Shown: one piece after another, positions 44,684 to 53,056 of the stretch | Numbering within the stretch: position 1 is the stretch's first letter | How the letters are laid out: each line of letters opens with the position of its first letter | Assembly (NCBI RefSeq): GCF_000237085.1 | Contig: NC_016627.1 | Coordinates: 186,001-250,000 of the forward strand | DNA: 64,000 bases | Source: Acetivibrio clariflavus DSM 19732 | Lineage (GTDB): Bacteria; Bacillota; Clostridia; Acetivibrionales; Acetivibrionaceae | Direction: 5' to 3' | Made by a program: the position numbers and the translations under genes | The notes under the pieces: generated by a model | The model's input: only the letters and a program-made list of their open reading frames with translations | Databases searched by the model: none | What the model was told of the DNA's origin: nothing

Positions 44684-45331
44684 ATGGTTTTGTGGGGAAT
44701 TTTCATCAGTGCTTTTTTAATAGGCTTTTCAGGAGCAATGATGCCTGGGCCTATGTTGGGAGTCACGATTGATGGCAGCCTTAAAAAAGGGTGGACAGCA
44801 GGCCCTTTAACAGTGTTAGGGCATGGAATCCTGGAACTTATACTAATTATCATCATGATATTCGGACTTAAAGATTTCTTTTCTAAGGCGACAGTTGCAG
44901 GATTTATCGGACTATTTGGCGGTGCTTTCCTTGCATGGATGGGGTATGGAATGATAAAGTCCGGTATTAATAAATCAGTTTCTTTGGAGAGCCAAAGAGC
45001 AGGGAATAGTGCCGGAGTGAGGAATCTTGCATTAGCGGGAGCGCTTGTAAGTGCTACCAATCCGTATTTTATTCTCTGGTGGGCGTCAACAGGTATGGAA
45101 TCAATACGCCAGTCTTATACTTCAGGGTTAATTGGTGTTTTGTTCTTTTTTATAGGACATATTTTATCGGACTTTGTATGGTATTCAGCAATTTCCATAG
45201 CATTTTCCAGAGGCAAGAAACTGATAAGTGGTACTGTATATCGCTGGATTATTTTATTATTAGGCATATTTATTGTAGCATTTTCAATCTATTTTATAGC
45301 CAGCGGATGGAAGATACTTCGAATCTCATGA
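44684..45331 (+). CDS. LysE-family exporter
   Basis: 215 residues with six probable transmembrane segments. The LysE/RhtB N-terminal signature FSGAMMPGPMLGVTI is clear, as is the later FLAWMGYGMIKSG. It would export an amino acid or related small molecule; the substrate cannot be told. A GAGAGGC site precedes ATG 44684. Confidence 0.88.
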   Translation: MVLWGIFISAFLIGFSGAMMPGPMLGVTIDGSLKKGWTAGPLTVLGHGILELILIIIMIFGLKDFFSKATVAGFIGLFGGAFLAWMGYGMIKSGINKSVSLESQRAGNSAGVRNLALAGALVSATNPYFILWWASTGMESIRQSYTSGLIGVLFFFIGHILSDFVWYSAISIAFSRGKKLISGTVYRWIILLLGIFIVAFSIYFIASGWKILRIS

Positions 45332-45404
45332 TGTAATCTCAAAGGTGAGCCAAAGCAGGAACGGTTATGCTTATAAAATATAAAAAGGGAAAGGGTATGG
45401 GCAT

Positions 45405-45536
45405 ATGGGAATTGATATGCATGAAGAAGCAAGAAAAATAGGTCAGTTAACAGGGGAAATGTCTTGTACATTGCAAATTGTAAAGAAATTAAAAGGAATG
45501 GGTTTTTGGTATAAAACAAGTATTGCAGACTATTGA
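45405..45536 (+). CDS. 43-residue ORF, possibly the shifted start of the next gene
   Basis: ATG 45405 to stop 45534-45536, beginning GIDMHEEARKIGQLTGEM after the initiator Met. AAAGGG lies ~11 bases upstream. The stop overlaps the start of the HD-domain frame in a different phase, so this could be the true N-terminus of that gene separated by a frameshift. Alternatively it is an independent small gene. Confidence 0.4.
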   Translation: MGIDMHEEARKIGQLTGEMSCTLQIVKKLKGMGFWYKTSIADY

Positions 45537-46452
45537 GTTGCCTGAAAGTGCTGTTTTGCGGGTTTTTGATGGTAAAGAAGATATTAAAAAAATAGCAGAG
45601 GATACTGTAAGTCAGCAAATAGCAGAAAATGGCGGTAAAATTCCACAAGAGCGGGACTTTATAAAATGGGTAGAAAATGCACTTGAGTATTTTGTACCAG
45701 AAGAAGATAAGGAAGAACTAATACCTCTTAAAGAACCACAGAGGCTCACTTGTGAGCAGTGGGCTCAGTATACCCCCTATGAAAACAAATTAGAACTTTT
45801 TGATGGGCAGGCACTGGCAGATTTAAGAGAACGGGAAAATATGATAATTGCCCTTTTGTACAACATCGGGCTGGAACACTTTATTAAAATACTTCCACAG
45901 GAGTCTAAAACAATTTTATATGAACTACTACAGGAACAATCGGGAGGAAGATATGATTTAGTGAATATTGTAAGTGCTACCATGAAGAAAATGATAAAAT
46001 ATTTTGATGGTGATGTTAAGCGGATTAATCATGCCCTGAAAGTGCACGGATTTGCAAAAAGTATAGGGAAACTTGAGAATATTCCAGAAGACAAACTTAG
46101 AATCCTTGAAGTGGGTGCAATTTTACATGATATCGGGATTAAGGAAAGTGAAAGGAAATACTCATCATCTGCTGGAAAGTATCAGGAGATAGAAGGACCG
46201 CCTGTAGCACGGGATATTTTGCAAGAATTCAGTTTAAACGAAGAATTTACAGACAGAGTTTGTCATTTGATAGGCAACCATCATACTTATAGCAAAATAG
46301 ATGATGTAGATTTTCAAATTCTTGTAGAAGCAGATTTTCTTGTGAATATTTTTGAAGATAGTATGACTCAGGAACAGATAGAATCCATTAAACAGAAATA
46401 TTTTAAGACCAATACGGGATTATGCTTTCTGAATAGCATGTACTGCAAATGA
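45523..46452 (+). CDS. HD-domain phosphohydrolase
   Basis: 309 residues by the longest frame (TTG 45523, no good binding site). The first ~150 residues are unassigned (YTPYENKLELFDGQALAD, LLYNIGLEHFIKILP). The C-terminal half is an HD domain: ALKVHGFAKSIG (His), LHDIG (His-Asp), GNHHTY (His pair) and VEADFLVN (Asp). It should hydrolyse a nucleotide or phosphoester. The start is uncertain because of the overlapping 43-residue frame. Confidence 0.75.
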   Translation: MQTIELPESAVLRVFDGKEDIKKIAEDTVSQQIAENGGKIPQERDFIKWVENALEYFVPEEDKEELIPLKEPQRLTCEQWAQYTPYENKLELFDGQALADLRERENMIIALLYNIGLEHFIKILPQESKTILYELLQEQSGGRYDLVNIVSATMKKMIKYFDGDVKRINHALKVHGFAKSIGKLENIPEDKLRILEVGAILHDIGIKESERKYSSSAGKYQEIEGPPVARDILQEFSLNEEFTDRVCHLIGNHHTYSKIDDVDFQILVEADFLVNIFEDSMTQEQIESIKQKYFKTNTGLCFLNSMYCK

Positions 46453-46560
46453 AGTAAATTTTATAGTAAGCAGATATGCAGATTTATATACTTGAAAATC
46501 TATTAGATATTTTAATCGTACAAATCTTTGCAAAGAAAATTATGTATGAAAGGTTTGAGT

Positions 46561-46950
46561 ATGATAAAAAGAATGAAAGAAAAAACAAGTGAGTTAAAGA
46601 AACAGGTTTTTGCTTTATATCTGGCATATAAAAAGAAGGAGACACCTTTAATTGCAAAGGTCTTTACTGCTATTGTTGTTGCATATGCACTAAGTCCCAT
46701 AGACCTGATACCTGACTTTATCCCCGTATTAGGATATTTAGACGACTTCATACTGATACCTATGGGTGTTGCCATTGCATTAAAGTTGATTCCAGCAGAA
46801 ATTATGGAAGAATGCAGAAAAGAAGCCGATAGGAAATTGAAAAATGATATTCCAGAAGCCAAGGTAGCAGGTGTGATTATTGTAATGCTGTGGATACTGA
46901 TTTTAGGATTTATCGGGTATAGGATATTAACAATTATAAAGGCAGTGTGA
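46561..46950 (+). CDS. YkvA-family (DUF1232) membrane protein
   Basis: 129 residues from ATG 46561 (AAAGG seven bases upstream). Contains the DUF1232 signature YALSPIDLIPDFIPVLGYLD and a C-terminal transmembrane helix (VIIVMLWILILGFIGY). Function of the family is not known. Confidence 0.85.
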   Translation: MIKRMKEKTSELKKQVFALYLAYKKKETPLIAKVFTAIVVAYALSPIDLIPDFIPVLGYLDDFILIPMGVAIALKLIPAEIMEECRKEADRKLKNDIPEAKVAGVIIVMLWILILGFIGYRILTIIKAV

Positions 46951-47163
46951 AAGTGAAAGATGAAAATTAGTAATAATAAAAAACATCATTTTGTTTAATT
47001 TTGTGCTTGAAACATTTTAATCAGTATACTATATGATTATAACAGAATATAATCATATAAGTAAGAACAAAATAAAGTCAAATAGATTGGGGGAATAAAA
47101 CTTAAGTAATAAAGAAGTAATACAAGGAAATAAGGGATTGGGGTTTTTTGAAAAACACCTCAA

Positions 47164-47265
47164 GTTGTAGGAGTACTGGTTGAAGTTCCAGTTATGCTTA
47201 CACTTGTTAGGATAGCCAACAACACAAGGTACTGGTTAAAACAAGTTGATGAAAGAGGGGTATAA
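47164..47265 (+). pseudogene. C-terminal remnant of arsenite exporter Acr3
   Basis: The frame ending at TAA 47263 reads VVGVLVEVPVMLTLVRIANN, the conserved last segment of Acr3/ArsB-type arsenite permeases. Everything upstream is lost at a junction near 47150. It sits directly before arsC, where acr3 normally lies, so a deletion removed the exporter. Confidence 0.8.
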
Positions 47266-47272
47266 AAGACAT

Positions 47273-47674
47273 ATGAAAAAGAAAGTTGCATTTGTATGTG
47301 TCCACAACTCCTGCCGTTCTCAAATGGCGGAAGGCTGGGCAAAGAAATTGGGAACTGATGTATTGGAAGCATATTCTGCAGGAACAGAAAGTTACTCTGA
47401 AGTAAAACCATTGGCAGTGCAGGTAATGGAAGAAGCAGGAGTGGATATGAGTGGCCATCATCCCAAGTTGTTAAGTGATATACCAGCAGAAGTAGATATC
47501 TTAATAACGATGGGTTGTAATGTAGAATGCCCTTATGTACCATGCAAGCATAGAGAAGATTGGGGGCTTGCTGACCCGTCAGGCGGACCAATAGAGGATT
47601 ACAGAAAAACAAGAGATATAATTAAGGAAAAAGTGGAGGATTTGATACAGAGGGTAAAAAATAACCAGATTTGA
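47273..47674 (+). CDS. arsC: Arsenate reductase, LMW-phosphatase type
   Basis: Reduces arsenate to arsenite. 133 residues from ATG 47273. The P-loop is CVHNSCRS (C-x5-R), with QMAEGWAKKLG following. Later Cys residues in MGCNVECPYVPC would serve the disulfide relay typical of thioredoxin-coupled enzymes. AGAGGGG lies 12 bases upstream. It is preceded by the acr3 remnant, so its product arsenite must leave by another exporter, perhaps the permease at 48256. Confidence 0.93.
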   Translation: MKKKVAFVCVHNSCRSQMAEGWAKKLGTDVLEAYSAGTESYSEVKPLAVQVMEEAGVDMSGHHPKLLSDIPAEVDILITMGCNVECPYVPCKHREDWGLADPSGGPIEDYRKTRDIIKEKVEDLIQRVKNNQI

Positions 47675-47700
47675 TAAGCAGAATGTAATTAATCTAAATA

Positions 47701-47748
47701 AAAAGAGTGCAGTGAAGAGAAAACTTCATGCACTTTTTTATTTTTTTA
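47701..47748 (+). terminator. Terminator of arsC
   Basis: AAAAGAGTGCA pairs with TGCACTTTTTT around an inner TGAAG/CTTCA stem, followed by a T-rich run. Confidence 0.8.
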
Positions 47749-47764
47749 AATATTGAAGTGACTA

Positions 47765-47823
47765 TTGACAGATATAAAAAACAGGAGTATTATACTTATA
47801 TACTTATATGAGTATATAAGTAT
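47765..47823 (+). promoter_or_regulatory. Promoter and ArsR operator
   Basis: TTGACA (47765-47770) and TATTAT (47788-47793) have a 17-bp spacer. A 13-bp perfect inverted repeat (47792-47804 and 47811-47823, 6-bp gap) starts within the -10 box. The position allows the ArsR encoded directly downstream to block its own operon. Confidence 0.85.
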
Positions 47824-47899
47824 AGATTTAAAATTGCAGTTGCTTAGAGTATAAAGTATGTCTGATACAAAGCCAAAATTTTAACGAAAGGAAGATTTT

Positions 47900-48241
47900 A
47901 TGGATAAATTAACTGATTTTTTCAAGGTATTGTCTGATGAAACACGTTTAAGGATACTTATTCTGCTGTATCATAAAAAACTTTGCGTATGTGAGATGTG
48001 TGGAATAACAGGAGAGTCACAGCCCAAAATATCAAAACATCTTGCTAAACTTAGGGATTTGGGCTTTGTAAAAGATGAAAGGCAGGAACAGTTCATATTT
48101 TATGATTTAAATCTTAATGAGCAAGCGTACAAAGAGATACTGGAGAAAATAGTGGATAATATCAACGATTATCCAGAACTTAAAAGCGATATTGAAAAGT
48201 GTAAACATGCTGAAAAGTATCTTGAAGCATGCAAAAAGTAA
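47900..48241 (+). CDS. arsR: ArsR-family arsenic-sensing repressor
   Basis: 113 residues. Winged helix with recognition segment SQPKISKHLAKLRDLGFV. The arsenic-sensing Cys group LCVCEMC is present in the DNA-binding helix region, like CVC in ArsR of plasmid R773. AAAGGAAG before ATG 47900. It should bind the inverted repeat at 47792-47823 and release on As(III) or Sb(III). Confidence 0.93.
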   Translation: MDKLTDFFKVLSDETRLRILILLYHKKLCVCEMCGITGESQPKISKHLAKLRDLGFVKDERQEQFIFYDLNLNEQAYKEILEKIVDNINDYPELKSDIEKCKHAEKYLEACKK

Positions 48242-48255
48242 GGGGATGTTTTTAT

Positions 48256-49272
48256 ATGAATATATTAGCATTGATATTTGGCTGGTTAAATGACCAAATA
48301 TTAAAAATGACATGGCTTTCAGAACTTGTAAGGCTTCTTGTAGAAAAGGTATTTCGCTTGTCCGTTAATGGCAGGCTGGGTGGAAGCATCCACTTCTTTA
48401 TCTATGATACTATAAAGATTTTTATACTATTATCCCTGCTAATATTTGTTATATCCTATATCCAGAGTTATTTCCCGCCAGAAAGGACAAAGAAGATTCT
48501 CGGAAGGATAAGAGGCATTAAAGGGAATATACTTGGGGCATTGCTTGGAACCATAACCCCTTTTTGCAGTTGCTCCAGCATACCGATTTTTATAGGCTTT
48601 ACATCGGCTGGATTGCCTTTGGGGGTTACTTTTTCGTTTCTAATATCCTCTCCTCTTGTGGATTTGGCATCACTGCTATTATTAATGTCATTCTTTGGTG
48701 CAAAAATTGCCATAGCCTATGTTGTTGTAGGCTTGATTCTGGCGGTTATCGGAGGAACTTTGATTGACAAGTTAGGCCTTGAAAAATACGTGGAAGGATA
48801 TGTAAGAGAAATCGAAAGTGTTGATGCAGAAGTGCCTGAAATGACCCGCAGGGAAAGAATATCATATTCAAAGGAGCAGGTCAGAGATATTATCAAAAGG
48901 GTTTGGCTATATGTATTAATCGGTGTTGGCATAGGGGCGGCCATTCATAATTGGCTTCCCCAGTCAATCATAGAAAATATAATTGGAAATAACAACCCAT
49001 TTGCAGTGTTGATTGCTACTATAGTGGGTATTCCAATGTATGCTGATATATTCGGTACTCTTCCAATAGCCGAAGCGTTATTTGCAAAAGGAGTGGACGT
49101 AGGGACTATAGTGTCATTTATGATGGCAGTAACAGCCCTGTCTCTGCCTTCCATAATTATGCTCAGCAAGGTAGTAAAGCCTAAACTTTTAGCAATCTTT
49201 GTATCCATCGTATCAGCAGGGATTATTATTATTGGATACTTATTTAATGCTTTTTCATATATTTTTGTGTAA
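48256..49272 (+). CDS. Permease, YraQ/ArsP type
   Basis: 338 residues from ATG 48256 (AAGGGGATG upstream), eight or more transmembrane segments. TPFCSCSSIPIFIGFTSAGL is the hallmark Cys-rich motif, repeated weakly as GIPMYADIFGTLPIAEAL. Family members such as ArsP export organoarsenicals; with acr3 deleted here this may be the working metalloid exporter. Located 14 bases after arsR in the same operon. Confidence 0.88.
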   Translation: MNILALIFGWLNDQILKMTWLSELVRLLVEKVFRLSVNGRLGGSIHFFIYDTIKIFILLSLLIFVISYIQSYFPPERTKKILGRIRGIKGNILGALLGTITPFCSCSSIPIFIGFTSAGLPLGVTFSFLISSPLVDLASLLLLMSFFGAKIAIAYVVVGLILAVIGGTLIDKLGLEKYVEGYVREIESVDAEVPEMTRRERISYSKEQVRDIIKRVWLYVLIGVGIGAAIHNWLPQSIIENIIGNNNPFAVLIATIVGIPMYADIFGTLPIAEALFAKGVDVGTIVSFMMAVTALSLPSIIMLSKVVKPKLLAIFVSIVSAGIIIIGYLFNAFSYIFV

Positions 49273-49291
49273 AGCAGAGATTCATTCTGAA

Positions 49292-49402
49292 ATGATGAGT
49301 CTTGTAAAATGCACAGGATGTGAAATCTGTGTAAAAGAAAATTGTGGAATGACGATAATAACGGAAAAAATATTGATTGATGAGGAGGATTTATTATGGT
49401 AA
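49292..49402 (+). CDS. 36-residue Cys-rich peptide
   Basis: ATG 49292 (or 49295) to stop 49400-49402. Carries VKCTGCEICVKENCGM, four Cys in a C-x2-C-x2-C-x5-C spacing suited to a metal or metalloid. The stop overlaps the next start by seven bases, so coupled translation is likely. The binding site is weak. Possibly a metallochaperone; function inferred. Confidence 0.5.
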   Translation: MMSLVKCTGCEICVKENCGMTIITEKILIDEEDLLW

Positions 49403-49623
49403 TCAAAGTTTTAGGTTCAGGATGTTGTAATTGCAAAAAATTAGAGGCTAATGTCAGAGAGGCTGTAAAGGAACTGGGACTTAAAGCCACTATTGAAAAA
49501 GTAGAGGATTTTAAGGACATTATGGCATATGGTGTAATGAGAACACCTGCACTTGTAGTAGATGAACAGGTAAAGATTATGGGAAGAGTTCCGTCGGTAG
49601 AGGATATTAAAAAATATTTATAA
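49396..49623 (+). CDS. Thioredoxin-like small protein
   Basis: 75 residues with active site GSGCCNCKKL (C-x2-C) and TPALVVDEQVKIMG, typical of the MTH895-type redox-active disulfide proteins found with YraQ permeases. GAGGAGG lies ten bases before ATG 49396. It probably supplies electrons or shuttles the metalloid for the arsenic cluster. Confidence 0.88.
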   Translation: MVIKVLGSGCCNCKKLEANVREAVKELGLKATIEKVEDFKDIMAYGVMRTPALVVDEQVKIMGRVPSVEDIKKYL

Positions 49624-49640
49624 AGAAGGAGGCTTTTATT

Positions 49641-50204
49641 ATGGGATGTTGCGAAACTCAAAGAAACAATACCTGCTGCAGTACGAGTTGTGGGTGTGAA
49701 GAACAAAATTATGAAGCAGAAAAGAAAAAAATAATAATTGATTTTATGTATTTGGATTTAAGTATATGTACAAGATGCCAGGGCACGGAGGACAGTATTG
49801 AAGAAGCAATTGAGGATGTTGCTAAAGTGCTTGAATTAGCAGGCGCAGAAGTTGTTGTAAATAAAATTCATATTGATAGTAAAGAAAAGGCCATACAGTA
49901 TAGATTTGAGAGTTCACCTACTATCCGTATTAATGGGAAGGATATACAACTGGAAATGAGAGAGTCACTTTGTGAATCATGTGGCGATTTGTGCGGGGAT
50001 GAAGTGGACTGTCGTGTATGGGTGTATAGAGGTAAAGAATACAATGTTCCTCCTAAAGCAATGATAATAGATGCCATCCTTCGTGAAGTATATAGTGATA
50101 AAAAAGCACAGTTGAATGATAGAGTTGGTAAGGAAGCATATCAATTGCCGGAAAATTTGCGGCGGTTTTTTGAGTCGATTGAGAAAAACAAGAAATGTGA
50201 ATAA
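49641..50204 (+). CDS. DUF2703-family Cys-rich protein
   Basis: 187 residues. The N-terminus is unusually Cys-rich (CCSTSCGC). The DUF2703 core follows: LSICTRCQGTEDSIEEAIED, SSPTIRINGKDIQ, and ESLCESCGDLCG. Family members have a thioredoxin-like fold and occur in arsenic operons. Last gene of the cluster. GGAGG precedes ATG 49641. Confidence 0.82.
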   Translation: MGCCETQRNNTCCSTSCGCEEQNYEAEKKKIIIDFMYLDLSICTRCQGTEDSIEEAIEDVAKVLELAGAEVVVNKIHIDSKEKAIQYRFESSPTIRINGKDIQLEMRESLCESCGDLCGDEVDCRVWVYRGKEYNVPPKAMIIDAILREVYSDKKAQLNDRVGKEAYQLPENLRRFFESIEKNKKCE

Positions 50205-50223
50205 ATGATAGGTGTAAAATACA

Positions 50224-50336
50224 AATAAACTCCACTCCATAATAATAAATTTCGCTCTATAAAAATAAAGTTCGTTCCAAAATCCCGTAGTAGATGTAGG
50301 AGAAATTTTCGTTTGCTGCGGGATTTGCTTTTTACA
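50224..50336 (+). repeat. Tandem 20-bp sites plus hairpin, third locus
   Basis: Three tandem units: AATAAACTCCACTCCATAAT, AATAAATTTCGCTCTATAAA and AATAAAGTTCGTTCCAAAAT (50224-50283). A hairpin AAATCCCG (50280-50287) / CGGGATTT (50329-50336) follows at once. The same layout as 38882-38983 and 44181-44263, but a different sequence subtype. It starts 20 bases after the arsenic cluster. Confidence 0.7.
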
Positions 50337-50440
50337 TGGGAAAGGGCTAAGGTTTTACCCATATTTCTTGATACAAGAATAAGAATAGAATATGTAAAAT
50401 TCAAGGGAAGTGTGGCTAAAGGAAAAGAAATCAGAGCATT

Positions 50441-50560
50441 ATTAACTTTTTATAAGAACTTGGCATGTTTTTTCTGTTTCTAAAAAGATATGGTAAAGGA
50501 ATTTAGAAACAGAAAAGGTCCTTTTATGAAGGATAAAGTTGTATTAAAATGAAAATGAAG
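50441..50560 (+). repeat. ~130-bp imperfect palindromic repeat, copy D
   Basis: The best preserved copy. TTTTCTGTTTCTAAA (50470-50484) pairs perfectly with TTTAGAAACAGAAAA (50502-50516). It is flanked by ATTAACTTTTTATAAGAACT and GGATAAAGTTGTATTAAAAT. Other copies are at 39641, 39865 and 40091. Confidence 0.7.
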
Positions 50561-50612
50561 CGGTTATTCTTAAGTGGATTTTTTAATTAATAGATTTGGA
50601 GAGGAGGCTTAT

Positions 50613-51758
50613 ATGAATTATACAAGTCTTGAATCAAAAATAAAAAACTTAATTGATAGAAAATCAGAAGGGGAATATTGGGATTTTAAACAAGAATGGC
50701 ATAAAGATAATGAAAGATTATTACATGATATCCTTTGTTTTGCAAATACGGTACATGATAAGGACAGTTATTTAATAATTGGCGTATCAGATACAGGTGA
50801 AATAGTTGGTGTAGGTGAGGAAAACAGAAGAAAACAAGTCGATATACTTGACTTGCTCTCAAATACAGTTTTTGCTGGTGATAATATTCCTGAAGTTCGT
50901 TTGGATACAATAGAAATTGAAGGAAAAGAGATTGATATCTTAACTATATTTAACTCTTATACCGTACCTTACTACCTAAAGGCCAAGTGCAAAAGATATA
51001 ATAATATTAGAGAGGGTTACATATATACAAGAGTCGGGGATAGAAATACTCCAATAAACCAAAATGCAAGTATACAACAAATAGAAATGCTTTGGAAGAA
51101 AAGATTTGGATTAACACAACCTCCATTAGTACAGATAGCCAATAGATTGGAGAATAAATTAGAATGGGCACAGAATGAAGATGCTTACTATAATATCTAT
51201 AAACCTGAATTTAAGTTAGAAGCAGAATATGATGAAGATGATAGGAATATAGGTGAATTCTATGTATATTCTCAAACTAATTCACGATTCATGTATAAAA
51301 ATCTAAAGATAATGTGTAGTGAAACTGTATTAAAAGAGTTTCAATTAGTTGTGCTGGATAGTGGGAGGTATGAAACGCCTATACCCAGATGGGGGTTTGC
51401 AGGCTATGATGAATGGAGACATAACCATAAATTCACATATAAATATTTTTTAAAGGATAGTATTGATTATAAGTTACAGCAGTTTCTATTTGATACAGAG
51501 AATGAAGAAGAAGTATATGCAAAGCGAAGATTTGATGAGGTCGTTTTATACTATGAAAATGAGGAAGAGAAAATAGCATTCGAATTTTATGTTGAAAATA
51601 AACAAAGCCTAATTGAATCATATATAGTCGAAGCCGATAAAAAATTTTATGAAATTAATACTAATAACGAACTGGAAGCCAAGGAATGTAAGCGAAGGCT
51701 GTCAACGGGTTTGGCGTTAAATAGAGCATTACAAGAGTTTAGAGCATTATATAAATAA
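50613..51758 (+). CDS. AlbA_2/Schlafen-type ATP-binding domain protein
   Basis: 381 residues from ATG 50613 (AGGAGG upstream). The N-terminal AlbA_2 (divergent AAA-4/Schlafen) domain shows EGEYWDFKQEWH, DILCFANTVHDKDSYLIIGV and REGYIYTRVGDRNTP. The C-terminal ~200 residues have no recognised domain. Such proteins act as regulators or RNA-cleaving defence factors; which one applies is unknown. It lies immediately downstream of repeat copy D. Confidence 0.8.
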   Translation: MNYTSLESKIKNLIDRKSEGEYWDFKQEWHKDNERLLHDILCFANTVHDKDSYLIIGVSDTGEIVGVGEENRRKQVDILDLLSNTVFAGDNIPEVRLDTIEIEGKEIDILTIFNSYTVPYYLKAKCKRYNNIREGYIYTRVGDRNTPINQNASIQQIEMLWKKRFGLTQPPLVQIANRLENKLEWAQNEDAYYNIYKPEFKLEAEYDEDDRNIGEFYVYSQTNSRFMYKNLKIMCSETVLKEFQLVVLDSGRYETPIPRWGFAGYDEWRHNHKFTYKYFLKDSIDYKLQQFLFDTENEEEVYAKRRFDEVVLYYENEEEKIAFEFYVENKQSLIESYIVEADKKFYEINTNNELEAKECKRRLSTGLALNRALQEFRALYK

Positions 51759-51895
51759 AGTATTATTTATTGATAGAGTCTTCTATGATAACTGAGGGGA
51801 ACTGTATTTGGAACAATTGTAAATAAAGGGTTATAGATAAATATGAATTTGTTGAGAATAAATTGTACAAATTTTTCATGTAAGGAGGATATGTT

Positions 51896-52210
51896 ATGAT
51901 TGGTTTGCTTAATCTTGGTAGCCTAGTGCTTGGAGTAATTGCCTGGATACTTCCTGTTGTCAATCTTATGCGATATAAGAATCATGGCAACAGGAATTGG
52001 GTTTTTCTTTCTATTATGAGCATCAGCGCTTGTGCTATTTCACTATGTTTACAGATTCTTTATGGCTACCATCTAGTAAAGATTGAGGACTGGTCTGCTC
52101 TTATGGACACTACTGGTGCTGCGGCGTTTGCCGCTATTATTCTTCTCACTGTTACTATCATATTAAATGCAATTACTCTGATTGCATATCGAGACAAAAC
52201 GTCAAAGTAG
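51896..52210 (+). CDS. Small membrane protein
   Basis: 104 residues with three hydrophobic segments (LNLGSLVLGVIAWILPVV, WVFLSIMSISACAISLCL, AAFAAIILLTVTIILNAI). AAGGAGG before ATG 51896. No family recognised with confidence. Confidence 0.65.
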   Translation: MIGLLNLGSLVLGVIAWILPVVNLMRYKNHGNRNWVFLSIMSISACAISLCLQILYGYHLVKIEDWSALMDTTGAAAFAAIILLTVTIILNAITLIAYRDKTSK

Positions 52211-52284
52211 GAGGATAGGGTGTTTTTGTTTGCATATAACTTGAAATGAAAAGAAGAACAAATAGATAGAAAGGGAAATTTATA

Positions 52285-53025
52285 ATGAAACAAAACAAAT
52301 ACGATGATGACACCTTTTTTAATAAATATAGTAATATGGATAGGTCGAAAAATGGTCTTGAAGGTGCGGGGGAGTGGCATGAACTGAAAAATATGCTGCC
52401 TGACTTCAAAGATAAAAGGGTTTTGGATTTAGGCTGCGGGTTTGGATGGCATTGTCGCTATGCTGTAGAGAACGGTGCCAGGTCAGTAATTGGAATTGAT
52501 ATTTCACAAAAAATGTTAAGTGAAGCAAAGAGTAAAACAAAGTGTGGAAATATCGAGTATATCTGTATGCCAATAGAAGACATAGATTTTCCTGAAGAAT
52601 CCTTTGATGTTGTTATCAGTTCCCTGGCGCTTCACTATATTAAATCCTTTGAGGATGTTTTAGATAGAGTATATAAATGCCTTTCAAGGGGTGGAGATTT
52701 TATATTTTCTGTAGAGCATCCCATTTTTACTGCCCAAGGCCCTCAGGATTGGTATTATGATGATAAGGGCAATATTCTGCATTGGCCAGTTGACCATTAT
52801 TTCACAGAAGGCATTCGCAATGCTAAATTTCTAGGTGAGGAAGTTATTAAATATCATCGGACACTTACTACATACTTAAACAGTCTCATAAAAATAGGCT
52901 TTGAAATAACAGGTGTTGTCGAACCAAAGCCTGCAGAAAATATGCTCAACACAGTACCTGGGATGCGGGATGAACTGCGCCGGCCGATGATGCTGCTTGT
53001 GTCAGCAAGAAAGAAGTTATATTAG
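52285..53025 (+). CDS. Class I SAM-dependent methyltransferase
   Basis: 246 residues. SAM motif I VLDLGCGFGWHCRY, acidic motif II GIDISQKML, and DVVISSLALHYI. A small-molecule methyltransferase; substrate unknown. AGAAAGGGA lies upstream of ATG 52285. Confidence 0.88.
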   Translation: MKQNKYDDDTFFNKYSNMDRSKNGLEGAGEWHELKNMLPDFKDKRVLDLGCGFGWHCRYAVENGARSVIGIDISQKMLSEAKSKTKCGNIEYICMPIEDIDFPEESFDVVISSLALHYIKSFEDVLDRVYKCLSRGGDFIFSVEHPIFTAQGPQDWYYDDKGNILHWPVDHYFTEGIRNAKFLGEEVIKYHRTLTTYLNSLIKIGFEITGVVEPKPAENMLNTVPGMRDELRRPMMLLVSARKKLY

Positions 53026-53056
53026 AACAAAATGAAGGCGGAGGTGGAGTGCTGCG

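Noticed and set aside
47160-47612. 150-residue minus-strand frame opposite arsC
   Set aside because: It is the complement of arsC and of the acr3 remnant; Cys/Leu/Pro-rich composition of a shadow frame.
48945-49706. 253-residue minus-strand frame opposite the permease and thioredoxin-like genes
   Set aside because: It lies across three well-supported + strand genes with motifs and binding sites; composition is that of antisense code.
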